From NCBI GenBank assembly GCA_029204225.1, contig CM055113.1, positions 28,997,252 to 29,061,251 of the forward strand: 64,000 nucleotides of DNA, given 5' to 3'. A program made the position numbers and the translations under genes. Shown here piece by piece: positions 43,969 through 57,000 of the stretch; the first letter of the stretch is position 1; the number at the start of each line of letters is the position of its first letter. The DNA comes from Diphasiastrum complanatum. Taxonomy: Eukaryota > Streptophyta > Lycopodiopsida > Lycopodiales > Lycopodiaceae. The notes beneath the pieces were generated by a model. It was not told the origin of the DNA and did not search any database. It was given only the letters and a program-made list of their open reading frames with translations.

Positions 43969-44728
43969 GAAATATATTTGATTGACTTGAAACTCACAAA
44001 GGTCTCACACTTGCAGTGTTTCACTCAAATTTGATTTCTAATCCAACAAATGGACTTATAATCACAGTTCTATCACTCTCTCACAAAGCTAGAATGAAGA
44101 TAAGATGAAGTGAAAACTATTTTCAAACAAATCTTGCCAAGAAATGGATTTGATTGTCTCTAGAAACTCACTAGGGTCTCTCTTTTTGTAGTTTTTCACA
44201 CAAATTAGATTTCTAATCCAACAAATGAGCTTATAATCTCAGTTCTAGCACTCCCTCACAAAGTTGGAATGAAGATAAGATGATGTGAAATCTACTTACA
44301 ATCAAATCTTGCCAATTTTGGCTATTTTTGGACAAAAAAATGACTTAACCTCTTTCACACTTTTTGGTGTACTTTCAAGACCTATAAAACAAGTTTAGAG
44401 GACCTGATTTCATCCTAGATTAATTAGATCTTATGACCCTAAGTCAAATCTAATCAAAGGCACTCAATCTCGGTAGCTTATCCTAAGATTTCCACCAAAA
44501 ATTACATCAAAACCTCACAAATTGAATTTCTTTGGATCAAATGAATACCATGCATTAAATGTAGGTTCAGAGGTGCCCACACATGTGGATAGTACAGATT
44601 TGGACCCCTACCAAGTTTGCGATGAAATATCCTCACCAAAATCAAGATTCTAGCTTGCCCTCTCAATACTAGCTTTTAGCACCAAAACTTGCTAAAAATG
44701 GATTTGCATTATGGATTATGCTCTTGTA

Positions 44729-44744
44729 CTTGGCTCTGATACCA
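44729..44744 (-). other. Copia-4 primer binding site, tRNA-Met type
   Basis: CTTGGCTCTGATACCA on the + strand is TGGTATCAGAGCCAAG on the minus strand, directly abutting the 5' LTR border at 44745. It sets the orientation of Copia-4. Confidence 0.9.
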
Positions 44745-44980
44745 TGTGAAAGTACTATACTTTAGGACCATAAATGGATCTACAAAAGATCCACAAAAGT
44801 GATTGGATGCTTGCTTAACAATCTATCAAAAAACTAGTCATCAAAAAGTTGATCTAGATTGGCAATTTCACAAACAACAAGCATTAACAATCAAAAGCAT
44901 TGATCAACATTGAAATCCGATCCCACACGTGTGTAATACAGGCTGTAGTATGGCCTTCAACCTAAGAAACAAGTAGAAAT
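44745..44980 (-). repeat. 5' LTR of Copia-4, truncated
   Basis: It matches the first 235 bp of the 40903-41585 LTR, starting TGTGAAAGTACTATAC, with few differences. Similarity stops at about 44980 (after AACAAGTAGAAAT), so roughly two thirds of this LTR and any target duplication are lost. It contains the palindrome CACACGTGTG at 44924-44933. Confidence 0.85.
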
Positions 44981-47900
44981 AGGCTCAATTGAGGAAATCT
45001 TACTGCCATTATAAGATTGTACCCTCACCAGATAGACAGCTAGTAGACAATGACAAGTCAATTAGCATAAAATGATTACTTTGTTTCACACGTAGCAAAT
45101 GCAGAACCACATATGACTCAGACTCAGATTTAGACTCCCGTGACAAGGTAACATGCAAGCACACATTCATGCAAACCAACAAGAATATGTCAAATACATG
45201 ACCAGGCTTGCATAATCTGTGGTATCCTATCGTACCAGCACCTGTCACCTGTAGATCCAATGCTACACCACTGGTCATCAAATTAGGTCTCCAACCATGG
45301 CCTACACCTATAACAAGATGCCCTCACGTCCAAGCATATCCAACTATCCAATAAGCCTTGAAAGCTGATCCCCATCCATTTCCCATGCTCCAAGCACATG
45401 AGTCTACCAAGGACTCAATGAATGAATGTACGCAAAACTCACCATAGGCTATACTTGAGTAGCTCACCCATCTCCCAGAGATACTGATGATGATTTTCCT
45501 CTCCTACAACCCATGTAGGCTCAACTTCCCATGCTTGATATTGCCAGCTCTGATTTGACTAGTACATAGGCCTCCCACCAAGGAGCCTATCTCCCCACAC
45601 ATCCATCATGTCAATCCAAACCAAAGCAAATGCAAACTAGATCCACTATCAGGATGAACAACTCACCCACGATCCATAGCATATCAGGTAGGATAGCTCT
45701 AGAACCCTGTACCCTGTACTATCTGATTACTAAGTATCCATTACTTGTTGATAGCTCCCCAAGAATCTATCCACCTGTAGTGCACCTAGACTCCAACTGG
45801 ATCTAACCAAAAAACTGCATCTTGCTTATCAAATAATGATGGATAACAAACATGGGACGCCAACCTGGAGACATGTGTGCATATAGCCATGCAGCTCACC
45901 TGATCACTCGCCAAAGTATCAATTGTCACTCAATGATTAACCATCCCCATCCCTGTTGGCTCACAACCATGGGCATGATGAATCCACATCATCCTGTAAT
46001 GCACTCCATGCCCTCAGGATATGTACCACCACTAGGTACACTCCATGCCACCTACCTCCAAGTAGGCTTGACCCGTCCCTAGGTCACCACATGATGCACC
46101 AGCTGAAGATCATCATCCATACATCAAATGGCATGTCATACCTGAGAAACTGTAGCATCTCCCTGAGTGCCACCCCAATGGACTCGTCATCCACATACTA
46201 TGCTCACCTGATGTCTCCGATCCTGGTCACCATCCTACTAGACATGTCGAACTCCAAAGCATCATCTGCTCTACCTGGCTCCTAGCATCTGCTCGCTCTC
46301 CGTGGCTATGTGCCACCTGACACCATGCCAATGCAAGCATATCCCTGAGTCGCCGCTCATGGTATCCTGAGACCATTGTCTCCCTAATCGTACTGAGGTA
46401 TATGACTCTACGTGACTTCCTCTAGGCTTATCCCTGATCTCACCACCTGAGAATCTGCACCATGGAAATTCCAACACCTATGCCAAGCCTAGACTCCTAC
46501 AAATACAGCCAAATGCATGAAAGCTATAGGTAGCTTATCCATGCCCATGATGGTAGATGCTTTCCCATCGATGCCAATGTCCAAAACTGGCCCCCTGCTG
46601 TAATGCCAACATGTACTCCCAAATGAGCACACCATGAAGTCACCATCATTGTCCCCTCTAGTAGATCACTAACAAAACACTCACCATAGTGTTTTCCCTT
46701 TGATCACACCCCGTGCGATCTCCATCAGCTCTCCAACCTAGAGCTGGCTCCCAAAGCTTCACGCTTTGTCCATTTGCATTTGTAGCATCCTGATTCCATC
46801 ATGAATCCCATTTATAAGTCTTGTCCATGCCAATGACTCAAGTCCAATATGAAATAGCTACTCCCTGATGACCATCCCATGTCATCCTGCAGTGATATCC
46901 CTACCAGGTATTCCAATGCCATCCCTAATCACAAAGATCTGCGCATCTATCTTGTAGTGCCCACCTGTATTCCCCCAAGCTAGCTCCAAGCTGCTCCCGT
47001 GAATGGTTCCAAACCACTCCTTGAGAATAAATCGTGATATCAACTCCAAAGTTGCCATCAAGTCCCTCACATGATTGTGCATGCCAATATCCCTCTACGT
47101 GACCCTGTGAGATCTTCCATGGCCCAAACCAAATGATCTGTACCCTATCATCAGTGGAATCTGCATCATCCCTGATGCAATCCTGATATGGCAAATTGAC
47201 TTGACTTACCCAGAATAGGCAGTTGAAGTGTATCTCTTCGATGACAGACCTGATACACTGCTCCACAGCTAAAATAGCTTGATCAAAATTGACTTACTGA
47301 CTACAAAACCACAAAATCATCACACTCACCACTCTCCAAGAGTCTCCAAAGCGTGATTATTGACCCGTTCTTCATCCTCTGCATGTCCCACACACAGCTC
47401 GTCCAATGCAAGTCCGCTATCTTGCCCAATGGCTTCCAACTGGCACCACCTCGCACTTCCATCACCCATGACCACCAATATGTGTGTACCTCCAAGCTAG
47501 TCCATATTTCCCTTTGAAAGAGAAATTTTCAAGATACAGATGCGTGTGTCAATGCAGCTATAACCTAACTCGACAATGCCACTACCGATCATACTTGTGA
47601 GAGCGTTCCTCCAAAATGCCACTTGATGTTGGTTGGTTCGAACCCCAAGAGTTGAACCTGATCACAAGAAATTTTCACCCATAACTAGCATACCATGCCT
47701 ACCTCTCACCTATGATTGCTTGCCCTCTCAAAATTGTTGCCAATGATGAATAGTCATGCCGCCAAACTGCACTTTCATCACCAAAACTAGCTTTCTCCAC
47801 ACAAATCCGCTACCATTTGCTCCCATACTATATTTGTCGCTTCTAAAAATCATGTTACCCTATTAGAAGTAAGCAATAATGATTCCAAAGCGATAATGCC

Positions 47901-48430
47901 TCATTGTACCGCCCTGTAACAGGTTTCACCATCCAAAAATTGCCCCAAATTTGGCCCTATAGTACTCAAATAGCAAATGTAGCCCATCACTAGGTCACCA
48001 GCACTCCGCTCAATAGAATGTTGACAAAAACCCCCCAAAATGCGTTTCTCCCTAATCTATAATGTTGCTCTGTCCATTGGCTCTGAGCAGCCAGTTTCAG
48101 GGGTCAATTTGGCCCAAGAATGGCCAAAAAAAGTGCCCTCTAGCCAAAGTTATCCCTTTTCAAAGGAATTGCTTGCAAAATGAACTAATTCTTTACAAAG
48201 AATATTTTCAGTGAAGAAATCTCAATTCTGAACTCCGGGTCCCTTTCAAAATTTCAAATTGAATGTTTTTACTGAAGTTGAAGGCCCAATGGCCCTTCGG
48301 ACCCCTTCAACCTTTCATGAGCCCTTTATCTCACCATCCAATGGTGGTTCACCATCCAAAGGCTCACAATACCCCCCAAGTATTTGATCTAAGTCATCGA
48401 TCTTGATAGAGCCTCACCCTATGGCTCTGC
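44981..48430. other. Unexplained 3.4-kb region with strong C over G skew
   Basis: No domain is recognised on either strand. The + strand is conspicuously rich in C, A and T and poor in G through most of the stretch. Words such as CCATGCC, CACCATC and CCTGA recur. Minus-strand open frames (about 46271-47495) have Trp/Gly/His-rich peptides with stops and do not look like a known family. It could be the interior of a large non-coding LTR derivative, beginning where the Copia-4 LTR is cut. Confidence 0.4.
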
Positions 48431-49259
48431 CTGCCCCTGCGTGCCGAAGAACGTTTCTGGTCCGCTAGCACCCTCAATACGTTGGCGCTCCGATGGGGTT
48501 GGATGTGCGCGAGTGCTGTCCGTGCTCCATCCTCCCTTCTTCCTCATCTTTGCAAGGTTTTTCTTGCCACAATTGAACATCGATCCATCTCCCTGGATGA
48601 TCCACGTCGCTCTACGACTAGCTGCAATCAGGGTCGCCCTGCTCCAGCGCCCATCCTTACCAGTTTATAGATCAGAAAAACACTTCTAACAGAGAAAGAT
48701 CCAAGGTTTTTCACCTTAAAACCCTAGTTGAGCAAGAAAATATTCTTGGGCTATACTCAGTCTTTTACTGAGCTTCTTCTTGCAACCTTCTTCCACACTA
48801 AGGTCGCCCTACCTCCAGTGCCTTGATACAATTTACGGTTTTGAAATCGGTGCAATATTGATTGCAAATAGTCTGATTTTCCCATAAATCCGTCAACACC
48901 CCATAAAACTAGAAATTTTTCAGATTTTTTTAGTTTTCCACCCAATCGATCCCCGTAAATTGCTGTGGTTGTCATCCACTGCTCTTTGCAGACCCTCTGC
49001 AAGCCCTGTCGCATCAAACGGCTGTCCACACAGTGAATTATGAGGCCACCATCAATGATTTTCCCGAAACCACCGAATTGCAAGATTTTTTGTGAATCCA
49101 CCTACGACAATCGTTCTGATCTTCCGCGAAGCTCCAATCGAAGAAGATTTCTAACTCCAACATCATCTTCAAAGAAAGCAATCTCTCAATTGGAACATGT
49201 TCTATTGAGGGGCATGTCAAAATACAGAAAAATGAAAATCTTTCAAGAAAGTTAGCCAA
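48431..49259. other. No gene recognised; short GC-rich patch
   Basis: A more GC-rich patch (about 48420-48680) is followed by ordinary AT-rich DNA. Overlapping open frames on both strands show no domain. Nothing functional can be supported. Confidence 0.4.
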
Positions 49260-49369
49260 TATGCCTACTAAGCCAAAAGCATGTCGATTTTTATCAAACC
49301 ATACAAGTATAGCTTCTAGTATTCATCATTTCGTCTGAAAGGATATCATTGTTGCAACATAGGACTTTG

Positions 49370-49545
49370 AGGTGAGTGTTGAGGTATGGAAGAAACTTGA
49401 TAGTATGGTTAAAATTTTAAGGAAACACATATTTACTGATATCAATAAACAAGTTCTACAAAAGACCTGTGTGGAGTTTGTTGATGTAGTATTAAAAGCA
49501 TGGGGAGCAAATCACATCACTCATTACATGGTCAGTGAAAATAAA
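49370..49545 (+). other. Exon-like unrecognised coding segment
   Basis: An open stretch reads SVEVWKKLDSMVKILRKHIF and CVEFVDVVLKAWGANHITHY. It is preceded and followed by GT-containing borders. The composition is protein-like, but no family is recognised and no flanking exons were found. Confidence 0.2.
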
Positions 49546-50070
49546 TAGACTTTGTTCCTATTGAATTGTTTATGTTGATCTAAATAAGATATATCCTACA
49601 TTTCTACCTTGTGTGACATATACTAAGAGATTATACAACATTCCTTGCAAACACATATGGAAGCTTGAGTATTTGGTCATCACAAGGTATGGAGAAATCA
49701 CATTACCAAGCATGGGCAACATTTCATCGAAACACTCAACATGGAAGAACCATTGAAAATAGAAACTATATCTGTCAATTATTTCAATGGTTTTACCACA
49801 TAGTTTAAATTCGACAAATAACCAGATCAGAGAACGTCGAAATTGCTCCACAACACTGTGTCATATTATGGATTGTACAAGAGATATACTATTTATAATA
49901 CAAAAGAGAAATTTAGTCTTCATCAGATTTGTCATCATCTCTAATGGTTGTGTTATCATGGAGGAATTCTCGACTTCCAAATGAATCTAATAAATGTGCA
50001 TTGTCCTTATTACCACTTAATTCTATGTGGTATAAATAGTTAATATAAAGAAAGGTTTTGGTCCAATTAG

Positions 50071-50904
50071 TCATGATATGCAAAAGAGAAACCTGATACT
50101 TCTTTCCGGAATGGGAAGGCAAATAGCTTCATGGCTAATATGTAGTATACAAAAAATAATGGGAGCTGAAAAAAAAAAAGGTTTAGGCCCATATCCTAGA
50201 ATTTTTAGAACATATGATCTCTTTGCAAAAATGGTTTTATTAGATCTTAAAAACTTATGCCCTCCTAAGTAGTGTGACAATGTCTTAACATCCACAATCA
50301 AGGTTTCACCCACAGGGCTGAACTTGGAATGGACAATGCATATATCATTATTTTGAAAATGTCTCAAATAGTAGCCCAGTCCACTGTCTCTATGAAACGT
50401 GCTTAAATGTTGTCTAAAGCCTTCTCTTCGAGTAGCAAAATCTTCTATTATAGGTGTATTTTGTCCACAATAGAGAGAGATATTAAGTAATAATGCATCT
50501 TTCAGACATTAAAAACATAAATGCAATTTACACATTTCTCATCATCAACGGTAATAAAAATCTTCATCATCTATATTATGAACCCCAATATAAGAAGAGT
50601 CATTTGTAAACTACATTTTTGAAAGGAGCATGCAAGCCCAATTGAGATTAGAAGGCAATAAACTCTTCCTTTGAAGGGACACAATGGTTGTGGTCATGAA
50701 CATTTGAAATTGCCCTCTGAAGACACTCCTCACCGGTTAGAAGAACTTCATCTTTTTCATAATTGACATTGGGAAACGGGTCATCAGTCTCAAAATCTTT
50801 GATATTTGCACTAGATAACAGACATAGGATTTTGTCTTTTCTATAGTCAAAAAAATTGCACAAATTTGTAGTATAAAGTATAGAGACATCTATCCAAGTG
50901 TAAG
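50071..50904 (-). pseudogene. Unrecognised gene family, copy B
   Basis: The minus strand contains the same ordered segments as copy A (17917-19438): DFETDDP..., GEECLQRAISNVHDHNHCVP, SKEEFIAF (stop), HNIDDEDFYYR; then, after a candidate donor (GTAAAT) at the equivalent point, IIEDFATRREGFRQHLSTFH, RDSGLGYYLRHFQNNDICIV, HSKFSPVGETLIVDVKTLSH, YLGGHKFLRSNKTIF and VLKILGYGPK. Copy B keeps the second exon intact where copy A is frameshifted. An LTR sequence abuts its 5' end at 50905. I do not know the function; it may be part of a multi-copy element. Confidence 0.6.
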
Positions 50905-51660
50905 TAGGTGATTTGGCCATTTTTGGCATTAGAGGAAAAATAGGCAAGTACACATGTCAAAGCATGATTAGGCCTAAAGTAGGTTGTGATGTAGCTCAAG
51001 TGAAGTTAGGCTTATGACATTTGTCAAGTAGAGATTTGGTGTGTGACATGACCCTATATGTTGGCATGAGAGTTAGGGTCCAATCAAAAGAGAGATATTC
51101 ATCAATTTGGCCCAATCAAGTTTGAGGGCTCTTATGTCACTCAACCAATAGGATTTAGAGGAGGAAAAGAGGGGGTCCAATCATGTTTCACTCTCCTTCA
51201 TTTTAGATTGCTAGTTATATGTGCCTTACACTCATTGTATGTAAGTTTTTGGAGCTATTAGATTTCTACACTATTTTAATTTGGTCAATCTTGAGTTTCT
51301 CTCTCTAGCCAAGTTTTCTCACTTGGATTCTCTCTCTACCCAAGAGGAGGGCATTTTCACACTTAGTTTTCAGCTGTACAAGTCTCCACACGTGTGAATG
51401 TACTTGTCTTGATGATTTATGCATGGTCGGAAAGTGCTCTTGCCTAAGATTTGTGGAATAGATCTTGATTTTCAATCTATGTGTGATCTATGTGCAATCA
51501 CCACATCTTAGGAGATCAAAAGCTCACTTTGTGGCATTCCCACACATGTGAATTTTCAAAGATTGCTTGTAAATTTTACAAGATAGATCTATGTGTAATC
51601 ACACACATCTTAGGAGATCATTCACATTGTTTGAGATGTCCTCACACGCGTGAAAAATAC
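50905..51660 (+). repeat. Probable solo LTR related to 31845-32110
   Basis: It begins TGATTTGGCCATTTTTGG, matching TGATAGGGCCAATTTTGG at 31850, and shares the order of CAAGTACACATGT, GATTAGGCC and GGGTCCAATCA. The right part has CT-rich tracts (TTTCTCTCTCTAGCC) and palindromes CACACGTGTG (51387-51396) and TCACACGCGTGA (51642-51653). The right border near 51660 is approximate. It adjoins copy B. Confidence 0.55.
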
Positions 51661-51674
51661 ACATTCTAGATCTA

Positions 51675-51980
51675 GTGGATAAAGGTTGGGATAGTATGAT
51701 AGTCAAAGACATAGAGTGTAGAATTAAAAAATCTTCTATGACCTTATGTTATCATATTGAGAGACAAATGCTTAGTCTTACATTTAGTTACCAGAGACGG
51801 AAAAGAATAAGTGGTTCTTGGATGCCACTAGATCAAGACCTTGAAATTAGGCATGCAATAGATACATATATTCAAAATAGACTAGAAGATGTGTTTGAAA
51901 GTTTGAATATTAAGCTCAATACTAACAACACTCAATTTGTTATAGAAAATATTCTCTTCAAAAAAATATTTCATTATTGA
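51675..51980 (+). CDS. Unrecognised 101-codon ORF
   Basis: The frame reads MDKGWDSMIVKDIECRIKKS, YHIERQMLSLTFSYQRRKRI, LDQDLEIRHAIDTYIQNRLE and DVFESLNIKLNTNNTQFVIE. It looks like real protein (balanced composition, amphipathic helices) but matches nothing I recognise. It starts just after the LTR-like repeat, so it may be an exon cut by that insertion. Frames break down after 51980. Confidence 0.25.
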   Translation: MDKGWDSMIVKDIECRIKKSSMTLCYHIERQMLSLTFSYQRRKRISGSWMPLDQDLEIRHAIDTYIQNRLEDVFESLNIKLNTNNTQFVIENILFKKIFHY

Positions 51981-51999
51981 AGGAAGCTAGCCATCAACA

Positions 52000-54061
52000 T
52001 TCTTGTGGGTGTTGTTGGCTGAAATTTAATTAGAAAGTTGAGAATGATTGGAATGTTTATGAAGCCTTACATATTATGGTGGAGCAAAGATGAATTCTCA
52101 AGGTACAAAAAAGATATACTCCAAAAAGATTTTTTTTTTTTGAGCCACCAACAACTGTTCTTATCGGACATCATTTGCATGGGAGACAATTTTGGAGTAT
52201 GATGAAAAATTTTGTTTGAATGCACTACATGGCAGCTCGTCATTGGCTGTCCACACACACTTTCCATAAAGAAGAGAAAAAAAAAAAAAAAAAGTAAAGT
52301 ACCCATCCAACATGGGTTTGAAGTAATCCTATGTAATTTTTCCTAGACTGTGATGGATAACTTGTTTAACTTATGTATATTATAGTAACGATGGATTTGG
52401 AACTTCAAACCAATGCTGGATAGATATTGAAAATTTTAATATCTGTCATGTTTTGGGATTAGACTTTTTACAAAAATTGGACATCCATGTTTTGGGATTA
52501 TACCTTCTGCAAAAATTTGATACTAGCTATGTATATAAGCATGTCTATAAATTGGTGGTTGGTGTAGACCAGCCGTGGTATTGCAAGGGTGATACCAATT
52601 GAGTATAAACCCGAGATGGATGCTATATTGATACCATGGCAAATATGAATATTGACTAGGCTACAACTAGCCCTAGTCAAGTATCTACCCTAGTATCAAA
52701 GAGTCATATATCAATCGGGTCGGTTATTTGATACCCAAGTTTATACGTGTATTGATACTAGTCATGCACCTATATACTTGTGAAAAATTGCTCCAAATTG
52801 ACTAAAATAATCGACCTTACTAGTTATCATTAATAATATTTGACTAGTGTGCCCAATTCCCAGATCTATGAGATAATGAGAGTTACCGATTGATTTATTA
52901 AATTTTCTCAGTTTTCAAGCAGATCTAGATTAGTTATATATTTACGTTTGCCTTTGAGCGTTCAATCTTAATATCTTTTATCATGTAATTCTCGATGCGA
53001 TTTTCCATCTTTCTTTCAATTAATTAATGTTTTCATTGACACATTGAGTGAGTGATTTATAATTCATGAGATGTTGTGAAGATGACTAGGGAGACTAGTT
53101 TACTAAATGATCTCCTGATCAGACTAAGACACCTGTTATAGATCACGAGTCACGACCCTGCTTTTAATCCGTCTATTCAGACAATGGACACAAATTGTAG
53201 AAACTCGTTTTTGCGATCCATATCATGGTTTTGTTGATAAGGAGGAATTCGCTGGCCTTTGTTGCAGAAGACTTTTGCTTCTCCTAGAATTCTTGGCTTT
53301 CATAGTTACTCTGTTCTTCGATTTTACTGTTTGCCTTCTGACTTTTGGCCCATCCAAAGGCTAGCGGTGTCTCATCATACTTGCAAATGCATCTTAAAGG
53401 TCTGTTTTTATCATGTAAAGGTACTGGATCAAAACATAGCCTCATTGATCAACAGGGAAGAGGGTGAGATGCATGCTGTCAGGTTATTATTTAAGATACA
53501 TGTGAATATTTTCTAAAATCTGCTGAAAGTAGAGCCAAAGGGAGGCACGGTGGTGATGCAGTGAAGATGAGAAGATAACGGTACCTAGGGGGAGTTAGCG
53601 AGATAAATTCTCTTGGCAGGCATCGGAACGAAACAAAACTGGATCAGAACATTCTCCATTATCAAGAATACCTTTTAAAATCAGAACATCATTTTATGCC
53701 CCTTTTAGTGCAGGTACAAAGTGGAGATTAGGCGCCAAGAATTTAGTTGATGAATTTTTCTCAAAGTTATTTGATAAGGTTCTCCTACAATTTTGCATAG
53801 ATTATTTGATGAAAGAATTACCGCTGGCAATTAGTTATACAAGTAGTTGATCAATTTTCTAGATCCAGTAGTAAGCCGATCTTGAAACTCTTCTTTACCG
53901 CTCCAAGTTTCTTTTCTTGATTCACAACGTTTTAGCTTGCATTGATTATTTTCCAGCATACTTAAGACTTAAAGTTTACAGTTAATGAAGAACTTAAGTT
54001 GAACGACAAATTTCCACACTTTGCTTCCTAGCAGTGCGTCTGTTTTCCTATCGCCATTGCA
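52000..54061. promoter_or_regulatory. Upstream region of the invertase gene
   Basis: About 2 kb with no coding similarity. Homopolymer runs lie at about 52130 and 52280. I see no confident TATA box within 150 bp of the invertase ATG; AAAGTTTACAGTTAATG near 53975 is only AT-rich. The start codon context is GCAATGG, with G at -3 and G at +4, favourable for initiation. The 5' UTR start cannot be placed. Confidence 0.4.
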
Positions 54062-57000
54062 ATGGCACCCGGGAAAGTCAGTTTTGTAAGCGACAAGGAA
54101 AGACGGAATAGCAGAGTGGCTGAAAATGAGGCAGGAAAGATTCTTGAGGGTAAAGGATTTTATGTACTAATGCCTGATAACAAAGCTGATTACCCAGAGT
54201 TTAAAACCCCGGCTAGAAGCCTAGGCACTTGCATAATATTCCGCTTCGTATTCCTCACAGCAATCTGCATTGCGATGATAATGTGCCTCTTACTTTTAAT
54301 ATGCTTGTACCAACCTCTTTTAGCACCTGCGAAAAGTGTCAAAGATACGGCCCGGAGCAAGCAATCGGCTAGCAAATTGCCTGTGCCTTCTACAACGAAA
54401 GGAGAAAGGTCTGCCAACCTTGTAGATAAATTTCTCTCAAGTCAGCGAACTGCATTTCATTTCCAACCTGAGAAAAATTGGATGAACGGTACGCCTTCTC
54501 AAGTGAAAGTATTTCTCGTAGCCGTTTGATTTGCTGTACGCTCTAGTGGACTCTTTCTCAACTACTTCTTGTCTCCACTATAAAGAATCATGTATTTGAG
54601 GACAATGTTTAGCATTGTTGTTGGACAGATCGTGTATGGGATCGTTATATCTACAAAAATTAAGTCTGCAGATCGATTCCGAGGGTTCTTGCGTTACAGT
54701 TTTATGAAGAACTTTTGTTGCTAGTAGCTTTCATTTGCATATTTGATTTGAACTCTAGCTTTTTATCATTGGAATAGCATGCATCAAATCTCAAGCAAAA
54801 CTACCTGCAAGGTCGGCCTAAAATTGCTCAAGTTTTTCAAATGTCTGAGGTTAGGGCTCTGATAGCTCTATTGTATATGAAGACTGTAGGCGTCCCCATG
54901 TTGCCTACATCTTTAGGATCCATTTTTTTATCATGAATTTGTTGTCCTCGTTGAATATTATATCTCTGGCAATGAGGAAGTTTCCCATTAAAGGATGTGC
55001 CCTTGTAGCATCAGCATACACCACGACTATGCATTTGAGTCCCTTCGCATCTAACTTTGTTCTTTTGGCCTTCACGATGTGCGTGTATGCTAGGCAACCA
55101 AAAACCTCGAGTGCTACACTGTTGGCTCTACTCCAAACCATTATTCATCTGGTGTCGTAGCCATCAATGGCCTTAAGGAGTGGGCGACCTATTCATCACA
55201 TAAATTGCCGTGCTGCTTCTGTCCACGAGATTTTTGGATCTCTTGTGAAACATGCATCCCCATGATCGTCCGGTTTTTTCATTCAGCAATCTCATTTTGC
55301 TTAGGGGTATAGAGCATTGTGAATACTGTTAATCCCACATGATGAGCAGAAATCGACAAAATTCTTGATCCTGTACTTGCCACCATTGTCGCTCCTTAGT
55401 TTCCTTAGTTTCTTGCCCAACCTGCCTCAGCCATTTGTTTGAATCTCTGGAAGGATTCGAACACCTGGGTTCTGTTTGAGTAGGTCTACATGGTTTATTT
55501 TGTTGAAATCTTATATGTCTACATGAATCTTTTTGTTGAAACCTTATATGGAAATCACAAAGTGTTTAGAGGCACTCATTGATGCAATCTCCATAGGTCC
55601 ACACATGTCAGAATGTACCAACTCTAGTGGTTCAGTGCACCTTTGCATCGAACCCTTTGGAGACAGCTTTTTCTGTTGTTTTCCATACACATAGGCTTCA
55701 CACCTTTCAAGACCTTTCTCTACATCAATGTTAAAATCCCTCAGCATGTTCTTCTTAGCAAGGTATCGCAAATGTCTTTCTGACCCCAGATGAGTCACTT
55801 GTTGGAGCCAGAGCTCATTGACTCTAGCATCCGTCAATGCCACACACAATATGGGCCTGTTGTCTATTTTGCCTTGCAGTTGACATAAGCCTCCCATCCT
55901 TATTCCAGTTGCCACAATTAGACCGTCTCCTTGTAACAGATTTGAAATCTAGAAATCTGACTTCTATTCCAAGAACTGCCATGCAAGACTTCCTTTAATA
56001 AGTTGGTACAGTTGTCCTGTTTGATCCAGACCACAGGCATATGGATCCCTTTCCAACGACATCTATTCTGGCACTATGACCTATGATCACCTCCTTTCCA
56101 CAATATTATTTGTAGGTAATAAAGGAGGACTTGTCAAAGCTCATGTCAGTCACAGCTCTAGGATACAAGTACCAAGCAATATCAGTTGCCCATGAGTACC
56201 CTTTCAGTTTGCTGGCAACTGGTACAAGTCGCAGCAGCCATCCGTTGAGTATGTTCTAAGGCTGACTTTCATGCTAGATCCATGAGAGCCATCATTGCAA
56301 TCAAGAACCAGTACAACTTGCTACTTATTCCGGTTGCTCTGACGGGAACTTATTAGAGAATTGGTTTGCTAAGCTTGACACATATTTTCAGATCTACCCT
56401 AAGACTGATCCTCAGAAGATCCAGTTGGCTGCTTTACACTTAGATGGACGCGTCGCCACGTGGTGGCAAGTTTATCGAGCTGATTTTGATCGGGAAGGGC
56501 TCCATATATGGCATACCTTTCGCCGTGACCTCCGTCATGCTATGATTGATCGTCAGTGGCTCGACCGCCAACGTGATACATTCCGTAGTCTCACTCAGAC
56601 CAATGACCTTGCTTTTTATACAAATTAGTTTATGGAACTTTCTTATCTTTTCACAGATCTACCGCCCACTGAGCTTATTTCTCATTACATTGCTGGGCTT
56701 CGTGGTGCCTTACGTTACGATGTTTCTTCCTTCCGTCCTCCCACACTTGTTGAGGTGATGTCTCTTGCCAATACTTGACAGCACAAGTACTCTGACACCC
56801 TTCCTTCCCGCTTCTCCCGACCCCGTCCTTCTGCTTCATCTTTTCCCACTATGTCCACCCCTACACCTGCCCCTTCAGTTCCAGTTCCTTGCATTGTGGA
56901 CCCTCGACCTGCTTTTGTCCGATGTTACACGTCTGCAGAGTTCGCTGACCTTCAGGATCCTATATCACACAGTTTGAGCAAGTTGCCTGATTTACTTGAG

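Noticed and set aside
44981-45040. Continuation of the PCLYC exon after Copia-4 (a frame giving RLIEEILLPL)
   Set aside because: The right LTR is truncated, no target duplication is visible, and a one-base correction would be needed.
45852-47495. Several open frames on both strands in the C-rich tract
   Set aside because: Composition-driven, with stops in all related frames and no recognisable domain.
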